This document shows, one piece after another, positions 42,431 to 52,158 of a stretch of DNA of 64,000 nucleotides (positions are counted from its first letter, which is position 1; each line of letters starts with the position of its first letter). A program made the translations under genes and the position numbers. Source of the DNA: Cellulomonas chitinilytica. GTDB lineage: Bacteria; Actinomycetota; Actinomycetes; Actinomycetales; Cellulomonadaceae. The notes beneath the pieces were generated by a model. The model worked only from the letters and a program-made list of their open reading frames with translations. It had not been told where the DNA came from and searched no databases. The stretch is taken from NCBI RefSeq assembly GCF_016862675.1, contig NZ_BONK01000007.1, forward strand, positions 62,001 through 126,000. Direction: 5' to 3'.

Positions 42431-44520
42431 CCACCACCACACCGCGCACCACCCCGTCGAGCACGAACGGCGAGCAGGGCGACCCCCGGCTCGACGCCGA
42501 GCTCGCCGGCATCGACGTCGCGCACCTGCAGCACGTCCTGCTCGGGCACTACCCCGAGCTGCGGCTCGCGGCCCGCACCCTCATGAGCGACGAGCGGTTC
42601 CACCAGATCCCCGGCCAGACGCTCGCCGAGCACCGCGAGCGGGTCCTCGCGCAGCTGCGGCTGCTCGCGGTCGAGGGCGACGTGCACCGCTCGTTCCCGG
42701 TGCGGTTCGGCGGCGCCGAGGACCACGGCGGCTTCCTCGCCCGGTTCGAGGAGCTCACGCACGCCGACCCGTCGCTGCAGATCAAGTCGGGCGTGCAGTG
42801 GGGGCTGTTCGCGTCGGCGATCTACCACCTGGGCACCGAGCGCAACCACGACGAGTTCCTGGCGGACGCTCTGTCCATCGCGGTGCCCGGCGCATTCGCG
42901 ATGACGGAGACCGGTCACGGCTCGGACGTCGCCGCGATCGGCACGACCGCGACGTACGACCCGGCGACGCAGGAGATCGTCGTCCACACGCCGTTCCGGG
43001 CCGCGTGGAAGGACTACCTCGGCAACGCCGCCCAGCACGGCACCGCGGCCGTCGTGTTCGCGCGGCTCATCACCGCGCCTCCCGGCGGCCAGGCCGTCGA
43101 CCACGGGGTGCACGCGGTCTACGTGCCGATCCGCGACCCGCAGACGGGGGAGTTCCTGCCCGGCGTCGGCGGCGAGGACGACGGCCTCAAGGGCGGCCTC
43201 AACGGCATCGACAACGGGCGGCTCTGGTTCGACCACGTGCGTGTCCCGCGGACCAACCTGCTCAACCGGTACGGCGACATCGCGGAGGACGGCACCTACT
43301 CGTCGCCCATCGCGAGCCCCGGCCGCCGCTTCTTCACGATGCTCGGCACGCTCGTGCAGGGCCGTGTGTCCCTCGACGGCGCCGCGGTCACCGCGTCCCG
43401 GCTCGGCCTGACGATCGCGATCACCTACGGCAACCAGCGCCGCCAGTTCGCGTCCGCCTCGCCGACCGAGGAGGTCGTGCTCCTCGACTACGCCGAGCAC
43501 CAGCGCCGGCTGCTCCCGCTGCTGGCCGAGACGTACGCCGCGGGGTTCGCGCACGAAGACCTGCTCGCCGCGTTCGACGACGTGTTCAGCGGCCGCAACG
43601 ACACCCCCGAGACCCGTGAGGACCTCGAGACGCTCGCGGCGGCCCTCAAGCCGGCGTCGACGTGGCACGCGCTGCGCACGCTGCAGACGTGCCGAGAGGC
43701 GTGCGGCGGCGCCGGGTTCCTCGCCGAGAACCGGATCACCGGGCTGCGCGCGGACATGGACGTGTACGCGACGTTCGAGGGGGACAACACCGTCCTGCTG
43801 CAGCTCGTCGGCAAGCGGCTGCTCACCGACTACGGCAAGTCGTTCAAGCACCTCGACGCCGTCAAGGTCGCCCGCCTCGTCGCCGAGCGGGCCGCCGACG
43901 CCGCCCGGTTCCGCACGCCGCTGCACCGCGCGGTCCAGACGATCGCCGACGTCGGCGACGCCCGCCGCTCGGCCGGCCAGCTCCGCGAGACGGCCACCCA
44001 GCGGTCGCTGCTCGTCGACCGGGTCGAGACGATGGTCGCCGAGATCGCGCAGGCCCTCCGCCCGGCCCAGAAGGCGGACCCGGCGACGGCCGCGGCGCTG
44101 TTCAACCAGCACCAGCACGACCTCGTCGAGGCCGCGCGGGCGCACTCCGAGCTCGTGCAGTGGGAGTCGTTCACCGCGGCCCTCGACCGGGTCACCGACC
44201 CGGGCACCCGCCAGGTGCTCACGTGGGTCCGGGACCTGTTCGGCCTCACGCTCGTCGAGCGGCACCTCGCCTGGTACCTCGTCAACGGCCGGCTGTCGGC
44301 GGGACGGGCGCGGACCGTCACGTCGTACATCGACCGGCTGCTCACGCGGCTGCGGCCGCACGCGCAGGACCTCGTGGACGCGTTCGGCTACGGCCAGGAG
44401 CACCTGCGGGCGCCGATCGCGTCGGGTGCCGAGGCGGAGCGGCAGGACGAGGCGCGGGCCTACCTCAAGGCGCAGCGGGCGTCCGGCGACGCCCCGCGGC
44501 CGGAGAAGCACGTGCGCTGA
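42427..44520 (+). CDS. Acyl-CoA oxidase/dehydrogenase family protein
   Basis: A 697-residue flavoprotein of acyl-CoA oxidase architecture: N-terminal helical domain (1-140), beta domain with AMTETGHGSDVAAIGTTATYD, FAD helices, and a long C-terminal domain (about 500-697) as in ACOX. The catalytic Glu is expected in VYATFEGDNTVLLQLV. It introduces the 2,3-double bond into acyl-CoA, passing electrons to O2 or ETF. ATG 42427 overlaps the TetR stop. It supplies the enoyl-CoA that the MaoC/FabG4/thiolase set can process, so the locus encodes a complete beta-oxidation-like cycle. Confidence 0.88.
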   Translation: MTTTTPRTTPSSTNGEQGDPRLDAELAGIDVAHLQHVLLGHYPELRLAARTLMSDERFHQIPGQTLAEHRERVLAQLRLLAVEGDVHRSFPVRFGGAEDHGGFLARFEELTHADPSLQIKSGVQWGLFASAIYHLGTERNHDEFLADALSIAVPGAFAMTETGHGSDVAAIGTTATYDPATQEIVVHTPFRAAWKDYLGNAAQHGTAAVVFARLITAPPGGQAVDHGVHAVYVPIRDPQTGEFLPGVGGEDDGLKGGLNGIDNGRLWFDHVRVPRTNLLNRYGDIAEDGTYSSPIASPGRRFFTMLGTLVQGRVSLDGAAVTASRLGLTIAITYGNQRRQFASASPTEEVVLLDYAEHQRRLLPLLAETYAAGFAHEDLLAAFDDVFSGRNDTPETREDLETLAAALKPASTWHALRTLQTCREACGGAGFLAENRITGLRADMDVYATFEGDNTVLLQLVGKRLLTDYGKSFKHLDAVKVARLVAERAADAARFRTPLHRAVQTIADVGDARRSAGQLRETATQRSLLVDRVETMVAEIAQALRPAQKADPATAAALFNQHQHDLVEAARAHSELVQWESFTAALDRVTDPGTRQVLTWVRDLFGLTLVERHLAWYLVNGRLSAGRARTVTSYIDRLLTRLRPHAQDLVDAFGYGQEHLRAPIASGAEAERQDEARAYLKAQRASGDAPRPEKHVR

Positions 44521-44532
44521 CCGGTCGCACCA

Positions 44533-44572
44533 CGACGCCCGCCGCCAGGGGCCTCCCCGGCGGCGGGCGTCG
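44533..44572. terminator. Hairpin terminator
   Basis: A perfect 14-bp stem (CGACGCCCGCCGCC / GGCGGCGGGCGTCG) with a 12-nt loop, followed by TCGTTCCC, ends the TetR-oxidase transcript and separates it from the convergent zinc-ribbon gene. Confidence 0.8.
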
Positions 44573-44609
44573 TCGTTCCCGGGGTGTCCGTGCGTCCGTG
44601 CGGCCGCCG

Positions 44610-44987
44610 TCAGAAGTCGAACAGCTCGCCGAGCCACGACTCCTTCCGGCGCCGGCGCGGGTCGGTGCTGCGGGAGCGGTCGTCGTAGCCGCTGCCGTCG
44701 GCGGACCTGCGCCCGTCGTCCCGGCGGTCGTCGTACCCGCGCCGGTCGTCGTACCCCCGCCGGTCGTCGTACCCCCGCCGGTCGTCGTACCCCCGCCGGT
44801 CGTCGTGCGCGCCGGACGTGCGGGTCGCCGGTGCGGTGACCGGGGGAGCGGTCGCGGCGGCGCGGTCGAGGATCTTGTCCAGCTCGCCGCGGTCGAGCCA
44901 GATGCCGCGGCACGTCGGGCAGTAGTCGATCTCCACGCCCTGGCGCTCGGACATCACGAGCTCGGCCTGGTCCACGGGGCATCGCAT
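44610..44987 (-). CDS. TFIIB-type zinc-ribbon protein with YDDRRG repeats
   Basis: A 125-residue protein. The N-terminal 40 residues are a zf-TFIIB domain (MRCPVDQAELVMSERQGVEIDYCPTCRGIWLDRGELDKIL), with Cys3, Cys23 and Cys26 visible; the expected fourth ligand is Asp6 (CPVD). Residues about 60-90 are YDDRRG repeated four to five times, encoded by an 18-bp DNA tandem array. The C-terminal KESWLGELFDF motif is conserved in the family. Function unknown; possible RNA or nucleic-acid binder. Confidence 0.82.
   Translation of the reverse strand: MRCPVDQAELVMSERQGVEIDYCPTCRGIWLDRGELDKILDRAAATAPPVTAPATRTSGAHDDRRGYDDRRGYDDRRGYDDRRGYDDRRDDGRRSADGSGYDDRSRSTDPRRRRKESWLGELFDF
44725..44808. repeat. 18-bp in-frame tandem repeat
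   Basis: Four to five copies of CGGTCGTCGTACCCCCGC encode YDDRRG in the zinc-ribbon protein. Copies are nearly identical, so the number probably varies between strains. Confidence 0.75.
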
Positions 44988-45093
44988 GAGGGTGTCCTCC
45001 GGTCGGGTCGACGGTCGGGGGTCGGTCGTCGTGTGCTGAACGACCGGGACTCCCGTGAAGTTGCGTCCCGTCGGACCCCGCCGGCGCGGCAGG

Positions 45094-45711
45094 TCAGGTC
45101 ATGTCCCCCGTGGCGGGGTCGGCGCCCGTCGGGGCGTACCGCAGCAGGACGGCACCCGCGCTGCCCGCGACGGGCGGCTCGAGGAGGGTGAGCCCGGAGG
45201 CGCGGGCACCGTCGGGGAACACCTTCTTCCCCCGGCCGAGCACGATCGGGTACACCCACAGGGTCAGCACGTCGAAGAGCCGCTCGGACAGGAGAGTCTG
45301 GACCAGGTCGACGCTGCCGATGACGTGGGTGCTCTCGTGCCGGTCCCGCAGCGCCCGGACCTCGGCGGGCAGGTCGGGCCCGAGCAGCGTGCTCCCCGAC
45401 CAGGTGAGCTCGGGCGTGCCGCGGCTGGCGACGTACTTCGGCACGGCGTTGAGCCTGCGCGCGATCGGCCCGTTCTCGCCCTGCTCCTGGTCGGGCCAGT
45501 ACCCGGCGAAGATGTCGTACGTCCGGCGCCCGAGCAGGAGGGCGTCCATCGCGTCGATGCCGGCGGTCACCTCGCGGTCGACGACGTCGTCCCACAGCGG
45601 TGCCTGCCAGCCGCCGAACGGGAAGCCGCCGGAGGTGTCCTCCTCGGGGCCGCCGGGCGCCTGTGCGACGCCGTCGAGGGTGACGAACAGGTCGATGTGC
45701 AGGCGTCCCAC
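45094..45711 (-). CDS. RibD C-terminal/dihydrofolate-reductase-fold protein
   Basis: A 205-residue member of the RibD_C family of DHFR-like reductases. The pattern RLHIDLFVTLDGVAQAPGG, ALLLGRRTYDIFAGYWP, TWSGSTLLG, HVIGSVDLVQTLL and WVYPIVLGRGKKVFPDG is diagnostic. It binds NADPH; the substrate is not known, and no riboflavin genes are nearby. Start ATG 45711 lacks a strong ribosome site, so it may be leaderless. The transcript runs towards the zinc-ribbon gene. Confidence 0.85.
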   Translation of the reverse strand: MGRLHIDLFVTLDGVAQAPGGPEEDTSGGFPFGGWQAPLWDDVVDREVTAGIDAMDALLLGRRTYDIFAGYWPDQEQGENGPIARRLNAVPKYVASRGTPELTWSGSTLLGPDLPAEVRALRDRHESTHVIGSVDLVQTLLSERLFDVLTLWVYPIVLGRGKKVFPDGARASGLTLLEPPVAGSAGAVLLRYAPTGADPATGDMT

Positions 45712-45787
45712 GGCTGCTCCCCGGCTCGGTGGTGGACCGTTCGAGACTAGTCCCGGCCACGCGTGGCGGTCGGTGTCGCCCGGCGCC

Positions 45788-46543
45788 TCACGCCTTCGGG
45801 CCGCCCGCGACGTACAGCACCTGGCCGGAGACGTACCCGGCGCCCTCGGAGCAGAAGAACGCGACGGCCGCCGCCACGTCCTGCGGCGTCCCGGCCCGCC
45901 GCGCGGGCACGTCCCGCGCGGCGGCGGCGAAGTACTCCTCGGGCGGCACCCCGAGCCGCTCGGCGGCGGCCCGGGTCATGTCCGTCTCGATGACCCCGGG
46001 GGCCACGGCGTTGACGGTCACGCCGAACGGTCCGAGCTCGATCGCGAGCGTCTTCGTGAAGCCCTGCATCCCGGCCTTCGCCGCGGCGTAGTTCGCCTGG
46101 CCGCGGTTGCCGAGGGCCGACGTGCTGGACAGGTTGACGATCCGTCCCCACCGGGCGGCGACCATGTGCTGCTGGACGGCGCGGCTCACCAGGAACGCGC
46201 CGCGCAGGTGCACCGACAGGACCGCGTCCCAGTCGGCGGCGCTCATCCGGAACAGCAGGTTGTCGCGCAGGATCCCGGCGTTGTTCACGAGCACCGTCGG
46301 GGCGCCGAGCTCGTCGACCACCCGGGCGACCGCCGCCTGCACGGCGTCCTCGTCGGCGACGTCCGCCCCGACGGCGAGCGCCGTCCCTCCGGCCGCGACG
46401 ATCTCGTCGGCGGTGCCGCGGGCGTCGGCCTCGTGCAGGTCGAGCACCGCGACCCGCAGGCCGTCGGCGGCGAGCCGCCGGGCGGTGGCGGCGCCGATGC
46501 CGCGGGCGGCGCCGGTCACGAGCGCGGTGCGGGGGTCGGTCAC
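45788..46543 (-). CDS. fabG: 3-oxoacyl-ACP reductase-like SDR (FabG)
   Basis: A 251-residue short-chain dehydrogenase. Cofactor site [46 protein letters not shown] with the Ser-Tyr-Lys catalytic set, and the ending [13 protein letters not shown] are present. Family length and sequence fit FabG, but no other fatty-acid synthesis gene is adjacent, so it may act on a different ketone. GTG 46543 has an AGAGGA ribosome site. It lies 38 nt from the DUF2599 lipoprotein gene and may be read through from it. Confidence 0.88.
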   Translation of the reverse strand: MTDPRTALVTGAARGIGAATARRLAADGLRVAVLDLHEADARGTADEIVAAGGTALAVGADVADEDAVQAAVARVVDELGAPTVLVNNAGILRDNLLFRMSAADWDAVLSVHLRGAFLVSRAVQQHMVAARWGRIVNLSSTSALGNRGQANYAAAKAGMQGFTKTLAIELGPFGVTVNAVAPGVIETDMTRAAAERLGVPPEEYFAAAARDVPARRAGTPQDVAAAVAFFCSEGAGYVSGQVLYVAGGPKA

Positions 46544-46581
46544 GGTGGGTCCTCTCGTCGTCGGGTCAGGGGTGGCAGCGG

Positions 46582-47370
46582 TCAGGGGTTGCACCGTGCC
46601 CCGAGCATGTCGAGCGGGCCGACGTCCGGCCGCCACGGCTCGAGGTTCCACGTCTCCTTGTCGGGTGCGCCGAGCTCGTGGCACCCGAGCTGCGCCTGCA
46701 TCGTCGCCGTGCCCGCCTCGGGCTCGGCGGCGACGAGCTGCTCGCGCAGGGCCGTCTCGGCGGCGAGGCCCCCGGCGCGGGCCCAGGCGCTCGGCGTGAC
46801 CGCGAGCGACCGGCCGCCTTCCCGCTCGCCCCAGTCGGCGCCCTTGACGGCGACCGTCGCGACCCACAGCTCGACGCCGGTCGCACCGGGCGCGGGCGTG
46901 ACGAGCCGGACGACCTCGTCGTCGGCCCGCTCGAGCCGGCCGCCCGTCGGCGTCACGCCGGCCAGCAGCGTGCCCGCGGCGTCCCGGACCACCGCGGTGC
47001 CGTCGGCCAGCACGTCCCACACCGCGCCCTCGGGTGCCGCGACGAGCGCGACGGTCGTGTCCTGCGGCGGCACGGGGAACGTGGCCCGGACGGAGCCGTC
47101 GTCCTGCGGTGCGGGGGTGACGGTGCCGGGCGGCGTCGGGCGCACGGCGAGCGTGACGGCCCCCGACGTGACCGGGACCCCGTCGCGCCGCACCGCGGGG
47201 GCGGAGTCGTCGGGCGTCGAGGGCGTGGGCGTCGACGTGGTCGACGGTGGGCCCGGCGACGTCGGCACGGTGTCGGGGGCCGACCTCGAGCAGGCCGTCA
47301 GGACCGTCACGAGCAGCACGGACGCGGGGACGACGAGCCACCCGCGGGCGCGCAGGGACGGTCGTGCCAT
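46582..47370 (-). CDS. DUF2599 lipoprotein
   Basis: A 262-residue lipoprotein. Lipobox LTAC with lipidated Cys27 is followed by a Ser/Thr/Pro linker ([20 protein letters not shown]). The C-terminal domain ends in [36 protein letters not shown], the signature of DUF2599, with two Cys likely to form a disulfide. Surface-exposed; function unknown. It precedes fabG on the same strand. Confidence 0.83.
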   Translation of the reverse strand: MARPSLRARGWLVVPASVLLVTVLTACSRSAPDTVPTSPGPPSTTSTPTPSTPDDSAPAVRRDGVPVTSGAVTLAVRPTPPGTVTPAPQDDGSVRATFPVPPQDTTVALVAAPEGAVWDVLADGTAVVRDAAGTLLAGVTPTGGRLERADDEVVRLVTPAPGATGVELWVATVAVKGADWGEREGGRSLAVTPSAWARAGGLAAETALREQLVAAEPEAGTATMQAQLGCHELGAPDKETWNLEPWRPDVGPLDMLGARCNP

Positions 47371-47436
47371 GCGGCCGACGGTACCGGCAGCACGGCCCCA
47401 CGACCGGACGCGCCCCCGGGGTTCGGCGGCGCCCGA

Positions 47437-48621
47437 CTACACCGACGCCGTCGCCGGCACCTCGACCTCCGGCGCGGGCGGCCCGCCGGCCGGTGCGTCC
47501 GTCGACGTCCGGTTGACGACCCGGAGCAGGACCCACGCGACCAGCCCGACCACCCACCCGTACATGAGCCCCCAGCCCGACGCCTGCCACGCGGACGACC
47601 CGACGTAGAGCGAGAGCAGACCGAACGGGTCGCCCCCTTCCGTGCCCTGCAGGTGGCTGCCGGCCTGGGCGGCGGCGACAACGGTCGCGACCATGCCGCC
47701 GACCACGGACGCCCACCACGCCACGAGCACCAGGACACCGCCCCCGCGCACCGGTGCCGTCCCACGCGCCGCGAGCACGACGGCCACCGCGACGACGACG
47801 CCGAGCAGCGCCGCGCCCAGCAGGTACGCCCGGACGTAGGGCGGGCCGAACCACGCGAGGTCCGGCCCGGCGCTGTTCGGCAGCAGGGTCAGCGCCCACT
47901 CGGTCACCTGCTGACGGGCCGCCGTGCGGGTGCCGACCTCGGTCATCACCCGCTCGAGCACCCACCCGGACGCGGCCCACCCCGTGGCGGCGACGAGCCC
48001 TGCGACGACGGCGGCGACCACGCTGCTCGGACGGGCGCCGGACGACCGCACCGCGGCGCCCCGGCGGAGCGCGAGCAGCAGGACGACGCCCACGGCCCAG
48101 CCCCACACGACACCCCAGGTCGCGCCCTGGGACACGATCCAGCGCCACGTGACGACGGCGCCCAGCTGCGCCCCGATCTCGACGGTGGTGACGGCGGCCC
48201 CGGCGACGCCCGCGAGACATGCGACGAACCAGCCGGAGAGCAGCACGGCGGTCGCGGACACGGTGCCGCGGCGGACCGCCAGGGCAAGACCCGCGGTGAC
48301 GAGAGCGCCGACGACCGCCACGACGACGGTCGACAGGGCGACCGGTCCGGGGCGCGGGCCCAGGGGCATCGGCAGGAGGGCGGGGGTGAGCCGGACCGCG
48401 AGGCGGGCGGGGACGAGCCCGTCGGAGTAGGCCCACAGGAGGCCCGCGGCGAGCAGCCAGGCACCCGCGGCCGCGAGCGCCCCGAGGGCGGCGACCGACC
48501 AGGTGCCGAGCGGCGCTGCGCCGTCCCGGGGCGAGGGCCGCTCTGCCGGCGGCACTGGTGGCACGGGCGGGACGAGGTCGTCGGTCGGCGCGGGCGGGAC
48601 GTCGGACGGGTCGGCAGGCAT
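47437..48621 (-). CDS. Polytopic membrane protein, unknown
   Basis: A 394-residue protein with about eight transmembrane helices after a Pro-rich cytoplasmic N-terminus (residues 1-35). Two internal segments resemble each other ([13 protein letters not shown] and [20 protein letters not shown]). No family recognised; Trp-rich motifs and Ala/Val-rich helices fit a general permease or sensor. Start ATG 48621 is clear. It may be the first gene of a unit with the DUF2599 lipoprotein, 66 nt downstream. Confidence 0.7.
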   Translation of the reverse strand: MPADPSDVPPAPTDDLVPPVPPVPPAERPSPRDGAAPLGTWSVAALGALAAAGAWLLAAGLLWAYSDGLVPARLAVRLTPALLPMPLGPRPGPVALSTVVVAVVGALVTAGLALAVRRGTVSATAVLLSGWFVACLAGVAGAAVTTVEIGAQLGAVVTWRWIVSQGATWGVVWGWAVGVVLLLALRRGAAVRSSGARPSSVVAAVVAGLVAATGWAASGWVLERVMTEVGTRTAARQQVTEWALTLLPNSAGPDLAWFGPPYVRAYLLGAALLGVVVAVAVVLAARGTAPVRGGGVLVLVAWWASVVGGMVATVVAAAQAGSHLQGTEGGDPFGLLSLYVGSSAWQASGWGLMYGWVVGLVAWVLLRVVNRTSTDAPAGGPPAPEVEVPATASV

Positions 48622-48751
48622 GCGCGCGACCGTAGCAACGAGACGGCGGCGCCGCGGGGTTCCGTCCGGTTCGTCACCAGGTTGTCACCGGCTCGTGACA
48701 GGGCGGCGGACCTCCCTCCGGACACCCGGCGGACCCCGTCCGGCGCGCCGG

Positions 48752-48757
48752 TACCCT
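48752..48757 (+). promoter_or_regulatory. Possible -10 box of purL
   Basis: TACCCT lies 77 nt before the purL ATG in the 213-nt upstream gap. No strong -35 was found; this is a weak assignment. Confidence 0.3.
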
Positions 48758-48834
48758 TGTCCTCGTCTGCCGACCCGGGCGTGGACCAGCAGTGGCCTGT
48801 CGGCCCCCGGTCCCTGCCCCCACCGAGGGAATCG

Positions 48835-51201
48835 ATGACCACCGCAGCTGCGCGCACCGCCCCCCAGACCGACACCGTCGAGCACGCCGCGGCGACGCCC
48901 GACCAGGAGCAGCCGTTCGCCGAGCTCGGCCTCAAGCCGGACGAGTACCAGCGCATCCGCGACATCCTCGGCCGCCGCCCCACGGCCGCCGAGCTCGCCA
49001 TGTACTCGGTGATGTGGTCGGAGCACTGCTCGTACAAGTCGAGCAAGAACCACCTGCGCCAGTTCGGCGACAAGACGACCGACGCCATGAAGGAGCACCT
49101 GCTCGTCGGCATCGGCGAGAACGCGGGCGTGGTGGACATCGGCGACGGCTGGGCGGTGACGTTCAAGGTCGAGTCGCACAACCACCCGTCCTATGTGGAG
49201 CCGTACCAGGGTGCGGCCACCGGTGTCGGCGGCATCGTGCGCGACATCATCTCGATGGGTGCCCGCCCGGTCGCGGTCATGGACCAGCTGCGGTTCGGCG
49301 CGGTCGACCACCCGGACACGGCCCGCGTGGTGCACGGCGTGGTCTCCGGGGTCGGCGGCTACGGCAACTCCCTCGGCCTGCCGAACATCGGCGGCGAGCT
49401 CGTCTTCGACGCGTCCTACCAGGGCAACCCGCTCGTCAACGCCCTGTGCCTCGGGGTGCTGCGCCACGAGGACATCCACCTCGCCAACGCGTCCGGCACG
49501 GGCAACAAGATCGTGCTGTTCGGCGCCCGCACGGGCGGCGACGGCATCGGCGGCGCGAGCATCCTGGCGTCCGAGACGTTCGACGACACCAAGCCGTCCA
49601 AGCGTCCGTCGGTGCAGGTCGGCGACCCCTTCATGGAGAAGGTGCTCATCGAGTGCTGCCTCGAGCTGTACGCCGCGCAGGTCGTCGAGGGCATCCAGGA
49701 CCTCGGTGCCGCGGGCATCAGCTGTGCGACGAGCGAGCTCGCGTCGAACGGTGACGGCGGCATGCACGTCGACCTCGAGAACGTGCTGCTGCGCGACCCC
49801 ACCCTGACGGCCGGCGAGATCCTCATGTCGGAGTCGCAGGAGCGCATGATGGCCGTCGTCGCGCCGGACAAGCTCGACGAGTTCCTCGCCATCACCGGCA
49901 AGTGGGACGTCGAGACGGCCGTGATCGGCGAGGTCACCGGCACGGGCCGCCTGACCATCGACCACCACGGCAGCCGCATCGTCGACGTCGACCCGAAGAC
50001 GGTCGCGCACGAGGGCCCGGTCTACGACCGCCCGTACGCCCGCCCGGCGTGGCAGGACGGCCTCAACGCCGACACGGCCGCGAACCTGGCCCGCCCGGGC
50101 ACGCCCGCCGAGCTCCGCGCGACCGTCCTGGAGCTGCTGGCCAGCCCGAACCTGGCCGACAAGTCCTGGGTGACCAACCAGTACGACCGCTTCGTGCAGG
50201 GCAACACGGCCCTCGCGCAGCCCGACGACGGCGGCGTGGTCCGCGTCGACGAGCAGTCGGGCCTCGGCGTCGCGCTCGCGACGGACGCGAACGGCCGCTA
50301 CGGCAAGCTCGACCCGTACACGGGCGCCCAGCTCGCGCTCGCGGAGGCGTACCGCAACGTCGCGACCACGGGCGCCCGCCCGCTGGCCGTCACGGACTGC
50401 CTCAACTTCGGCAGCCCCGAGCACCCCGACTCGATGTGGCAGCTCGTCGAGGCCATCCGCGGCCTCGCGGACGCGTGCCAGGAGCTCGAGGTCCCGGTCA
50501 CGGGCGGCAACGTGTCGCTCTACAACGGCACGGGCGAGCCCGGCAAGATCGACTCCGCGATCCACCCGACCCCCGTCGTGGGCGTGCTCGGCGTGCTGGA
50601 CGACGTCGCCTCGGCGACCCGTTCGGGCTGGTCGGCCCCCGGCCAGGCGGTCTACCTGCTCGGCACCACGCGCGCGGAGCTCGACGGCTCGGCGTGGGCC
50701 GACGTCGTGCACGGCCACCTCGGCGGTCTGCCCCCGCAGGTCGACCTGGCGGCCGAGCGTCGTCTGGCCACCGTCCTGCAGCGGGCGAGCCGCGACGGCC
50801 TCGTCGACTCGGCGCACGACCTGTCCGAGGGCGGTCTGGCGCAGGCGCTCGTCGAGGCGAGCCTGCGCTACGGCGTCGGCGCGCAGGTGACGCTCGACGC
50901 GCTGTGCGAGCGGGACGGCGTGACCCCGTTCGAGGCCCTGTTCTCGGAGTCCACGGCCCGCGCGCTCGTCGCGGTCCCGCGCTCGGAGGAGGTCCGCCTC
51001 GCGGACCTGTGCACCGCGCGCGGCGTCCCGGTGCTCCGCCTCGGCGAGACGGCGGAGTCCTGCTCGCCGGGTGCCGGTGCACCGGTCGACGACGCGGACC
51101 ACGAGCACGGCCCCGCGGTCGAGGTCGCCGGCCTGTTCACGCTGCCCCTGACCGAGGCGCGTCGCGCCTGGGAGGACACGCTGCCGCGCTGGTTCGGCTG
51201 A
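48835..51201 (+). CDS. purL: Phosphoribosylformylglycinamidine synthase subunit PurL
   Basis: The 788-residue synthase subunit of FGAM synthase, of the small (PurSQL) type that needs PurS and PurQ. Motifs: [17 protein letters not shown] (ATP site, His), [26 protein letters not shown] (by position), [23 protein letters not shown]-like [11 protein letters not shown], and [20 protein letters not shown] 48835 follows a GAGGGAATCG ribosome site. Its separation from purSQ by 22 kb is unlike the contiguous purSQL of Bacillus and many actinobacteria. Confidence 0.96.
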   Translation: MTTAAARTAPQTDTVEHAAATPDQEQPFAELGLKPDEYQRIRDILGRRPTAAELAMYSVMWSEHCSYKSSKNHLRQFGDKTTDAMKEHLLVGIGENAGVVDIGDGWAVTFKVESHNHPSYVEPYQGAATGVGGIVRDIISMGARPVAVMDQLRFGAVDHPDTARVVHGVVSGVGGYGNSLGLPNIGGELVFDASYQGNPLVNALCLGVLRHEDIHLANASGTGNKIVLFGARTGGDGIGGASILASETFDDTKPSKRPSVQVGDPFMEKVLIECCLELYAAQVVEGIQDLGAAGISCATSELASNGDGGMHVDLENVLLRDPTLTAGEILMSESQERMMAVVAPDKLDEFLAITGKWDVETAVIGEVTGTGRLTIDHHGSRIVDVDPKTVAHEGPVYDRPYARPAWQDGLNADTAANLARPGTPAELRATVLELLASPNLADKSWVTNQYDRFVQGNTALAQPDDGGVVRVDEQSGLGVALATDANGRYGKLDPYTGAQLALAEAYRNVATTGARPLAVTDCLNFGSPEHPDSMWQLVEAIRGLADACQELEVPVTGGNVSLYNGTGEPGKIDSAIHPTPVVGVLGVLDDVASATRSGWSAPGQAVYLLGTTRAELDGSAWADVVHGHLGGLPPQVDLAAERRLATVLQRASRDGLVDSAHDLSEGGLAQALVEASLRYGVGAQVTLDALCERDGVTPFEALFSESTARALVAVPRSEEVRLADLCTARGVPVLRLGETAESCSPGAGAPVDDADHEHGPAVEVAGLFTLPLTEARRAWEDTLPRWFG

Positions 51202-51291
51202 CGTCGCGGCGACATCCTGCTGCGGGGTAGGGAACGAGCCACGAGCGGCGATACAGGTCGCGGGCGGTGGTGAACACAGCGGAGGGTCGAC

Positions 51292-52014
51292 ATGGGTGAC
51301 GACGCGAAGTCGCGCGTCAGCCTGTCCTCGAATGCCGTGGGCGCCGACGTCAGGCGGGCCGCGGCACGTCGGCCTGACGCTGCTGCCGACGTCTTGCGGT
51401 CCTTCGCGGACGACCGAGACAGGCAGGTCCGGGAGAACCTCGCCGCCAACCCCGCGTGCCCGCAGGACGTGCTGCTCGCTCTGCTCGACGACGCTCACTG
51501 GCGGGTTCGCTGGGAGGCCGCGCAGAATGTCTCGGCAGGGCGAGCGCTGCATCTGGCGGCACTGTCGGCAGCCGACGGCCAGCTCGTCTGGGCCGTCGGA
51601 CAGCTGGGCGACAGGCTGGACCGTGAGGTCGTCGACGAGCTCCTGCGGCACCCGCTGCGGCACGGGCGCGAGCAGCTCGCGTTGACCTCCACGTCCGCCG
51701 ACATCCTGTGGGCGCTCGCGGAGGACACCGACCACCGGGTCCGCCTCCACGTCGCCATGTCCGACGCCTGCCCCGTCGACCTGCTGCGCGTCCTCGCGCG
51801 GGACCGGCGCAAGGAGGTCCGTCAGGTCGTGGCGGCGTCGTCGCGGCTGCCGCGGGACGTCGTCGACGAGCTGCTGCACGACCGTTCGGCGGACGTGCGC
51901 TGGAACGTCGTCTGCCACCGGAGCGCAGACGGCGACATCTGCCGGGCGCTGGTCGACGACCCGGACGACACCGTGAGGGGGCATGCCCGGGTTGCTCTCG
52001 GGCTGCCGGTCTGA
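51292..52014 (+). CDS. HEAT/leucine-rich-variant repeat protein
   Basis: A 240-residue helical repeat protein. Repeating units of about 24 residues such as LAANPACPQDVLLALLDDAHWRVRWEAAQN and VAMSDACPVDLLRVLARDRRKEVRQVVAAS (by position) follow the LRV/HEAT pattern, with D(V/P)LRVLADD..W.VR spaced regularly. No signal peptide. Such solenoids bind other proteins; no catalytic residues are seen. ATG 51292 has GGAGGGTCG 3 nt upstream. It lies 144 nt before the protease/ATP-grasp pair and could belong to that locus, though this is not shown. Confidence 0.75.
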   Translation: MGDDAKSRVSLSSNAVGADVRRAAARRPDAAADVLRSFADDRDRQVRENLAANPACPQDVLLALLDDAHWRVRWEAAQNVSAGRALHLAALSAADGQLVWAVGQLGDRLDREVVDELLRHPLRHGREQLALTSTSADILWALAEDTDHRVRLHVAMSDACPVDLLRVLARDRRKEVRQVVAASSRLPRDVVDELLHDRSADVRWNVVCHRSADGDICRALVDDPDDTVRGHARVALGLPV

Positions 52015-52158
52015 GCGGTTCGTGGCGATCCGTCGTGCGGGTCGTGGTCGCGCTGTCCTCCTGCAGCCGCACCGAGGTTGGCGTATCTGGACAAATCGGG
52101 CCAGGCTCCTTCCTGACGGCGCGACAGGGGGACTGTCGTCGACCGTCAGGGAGCAGCG

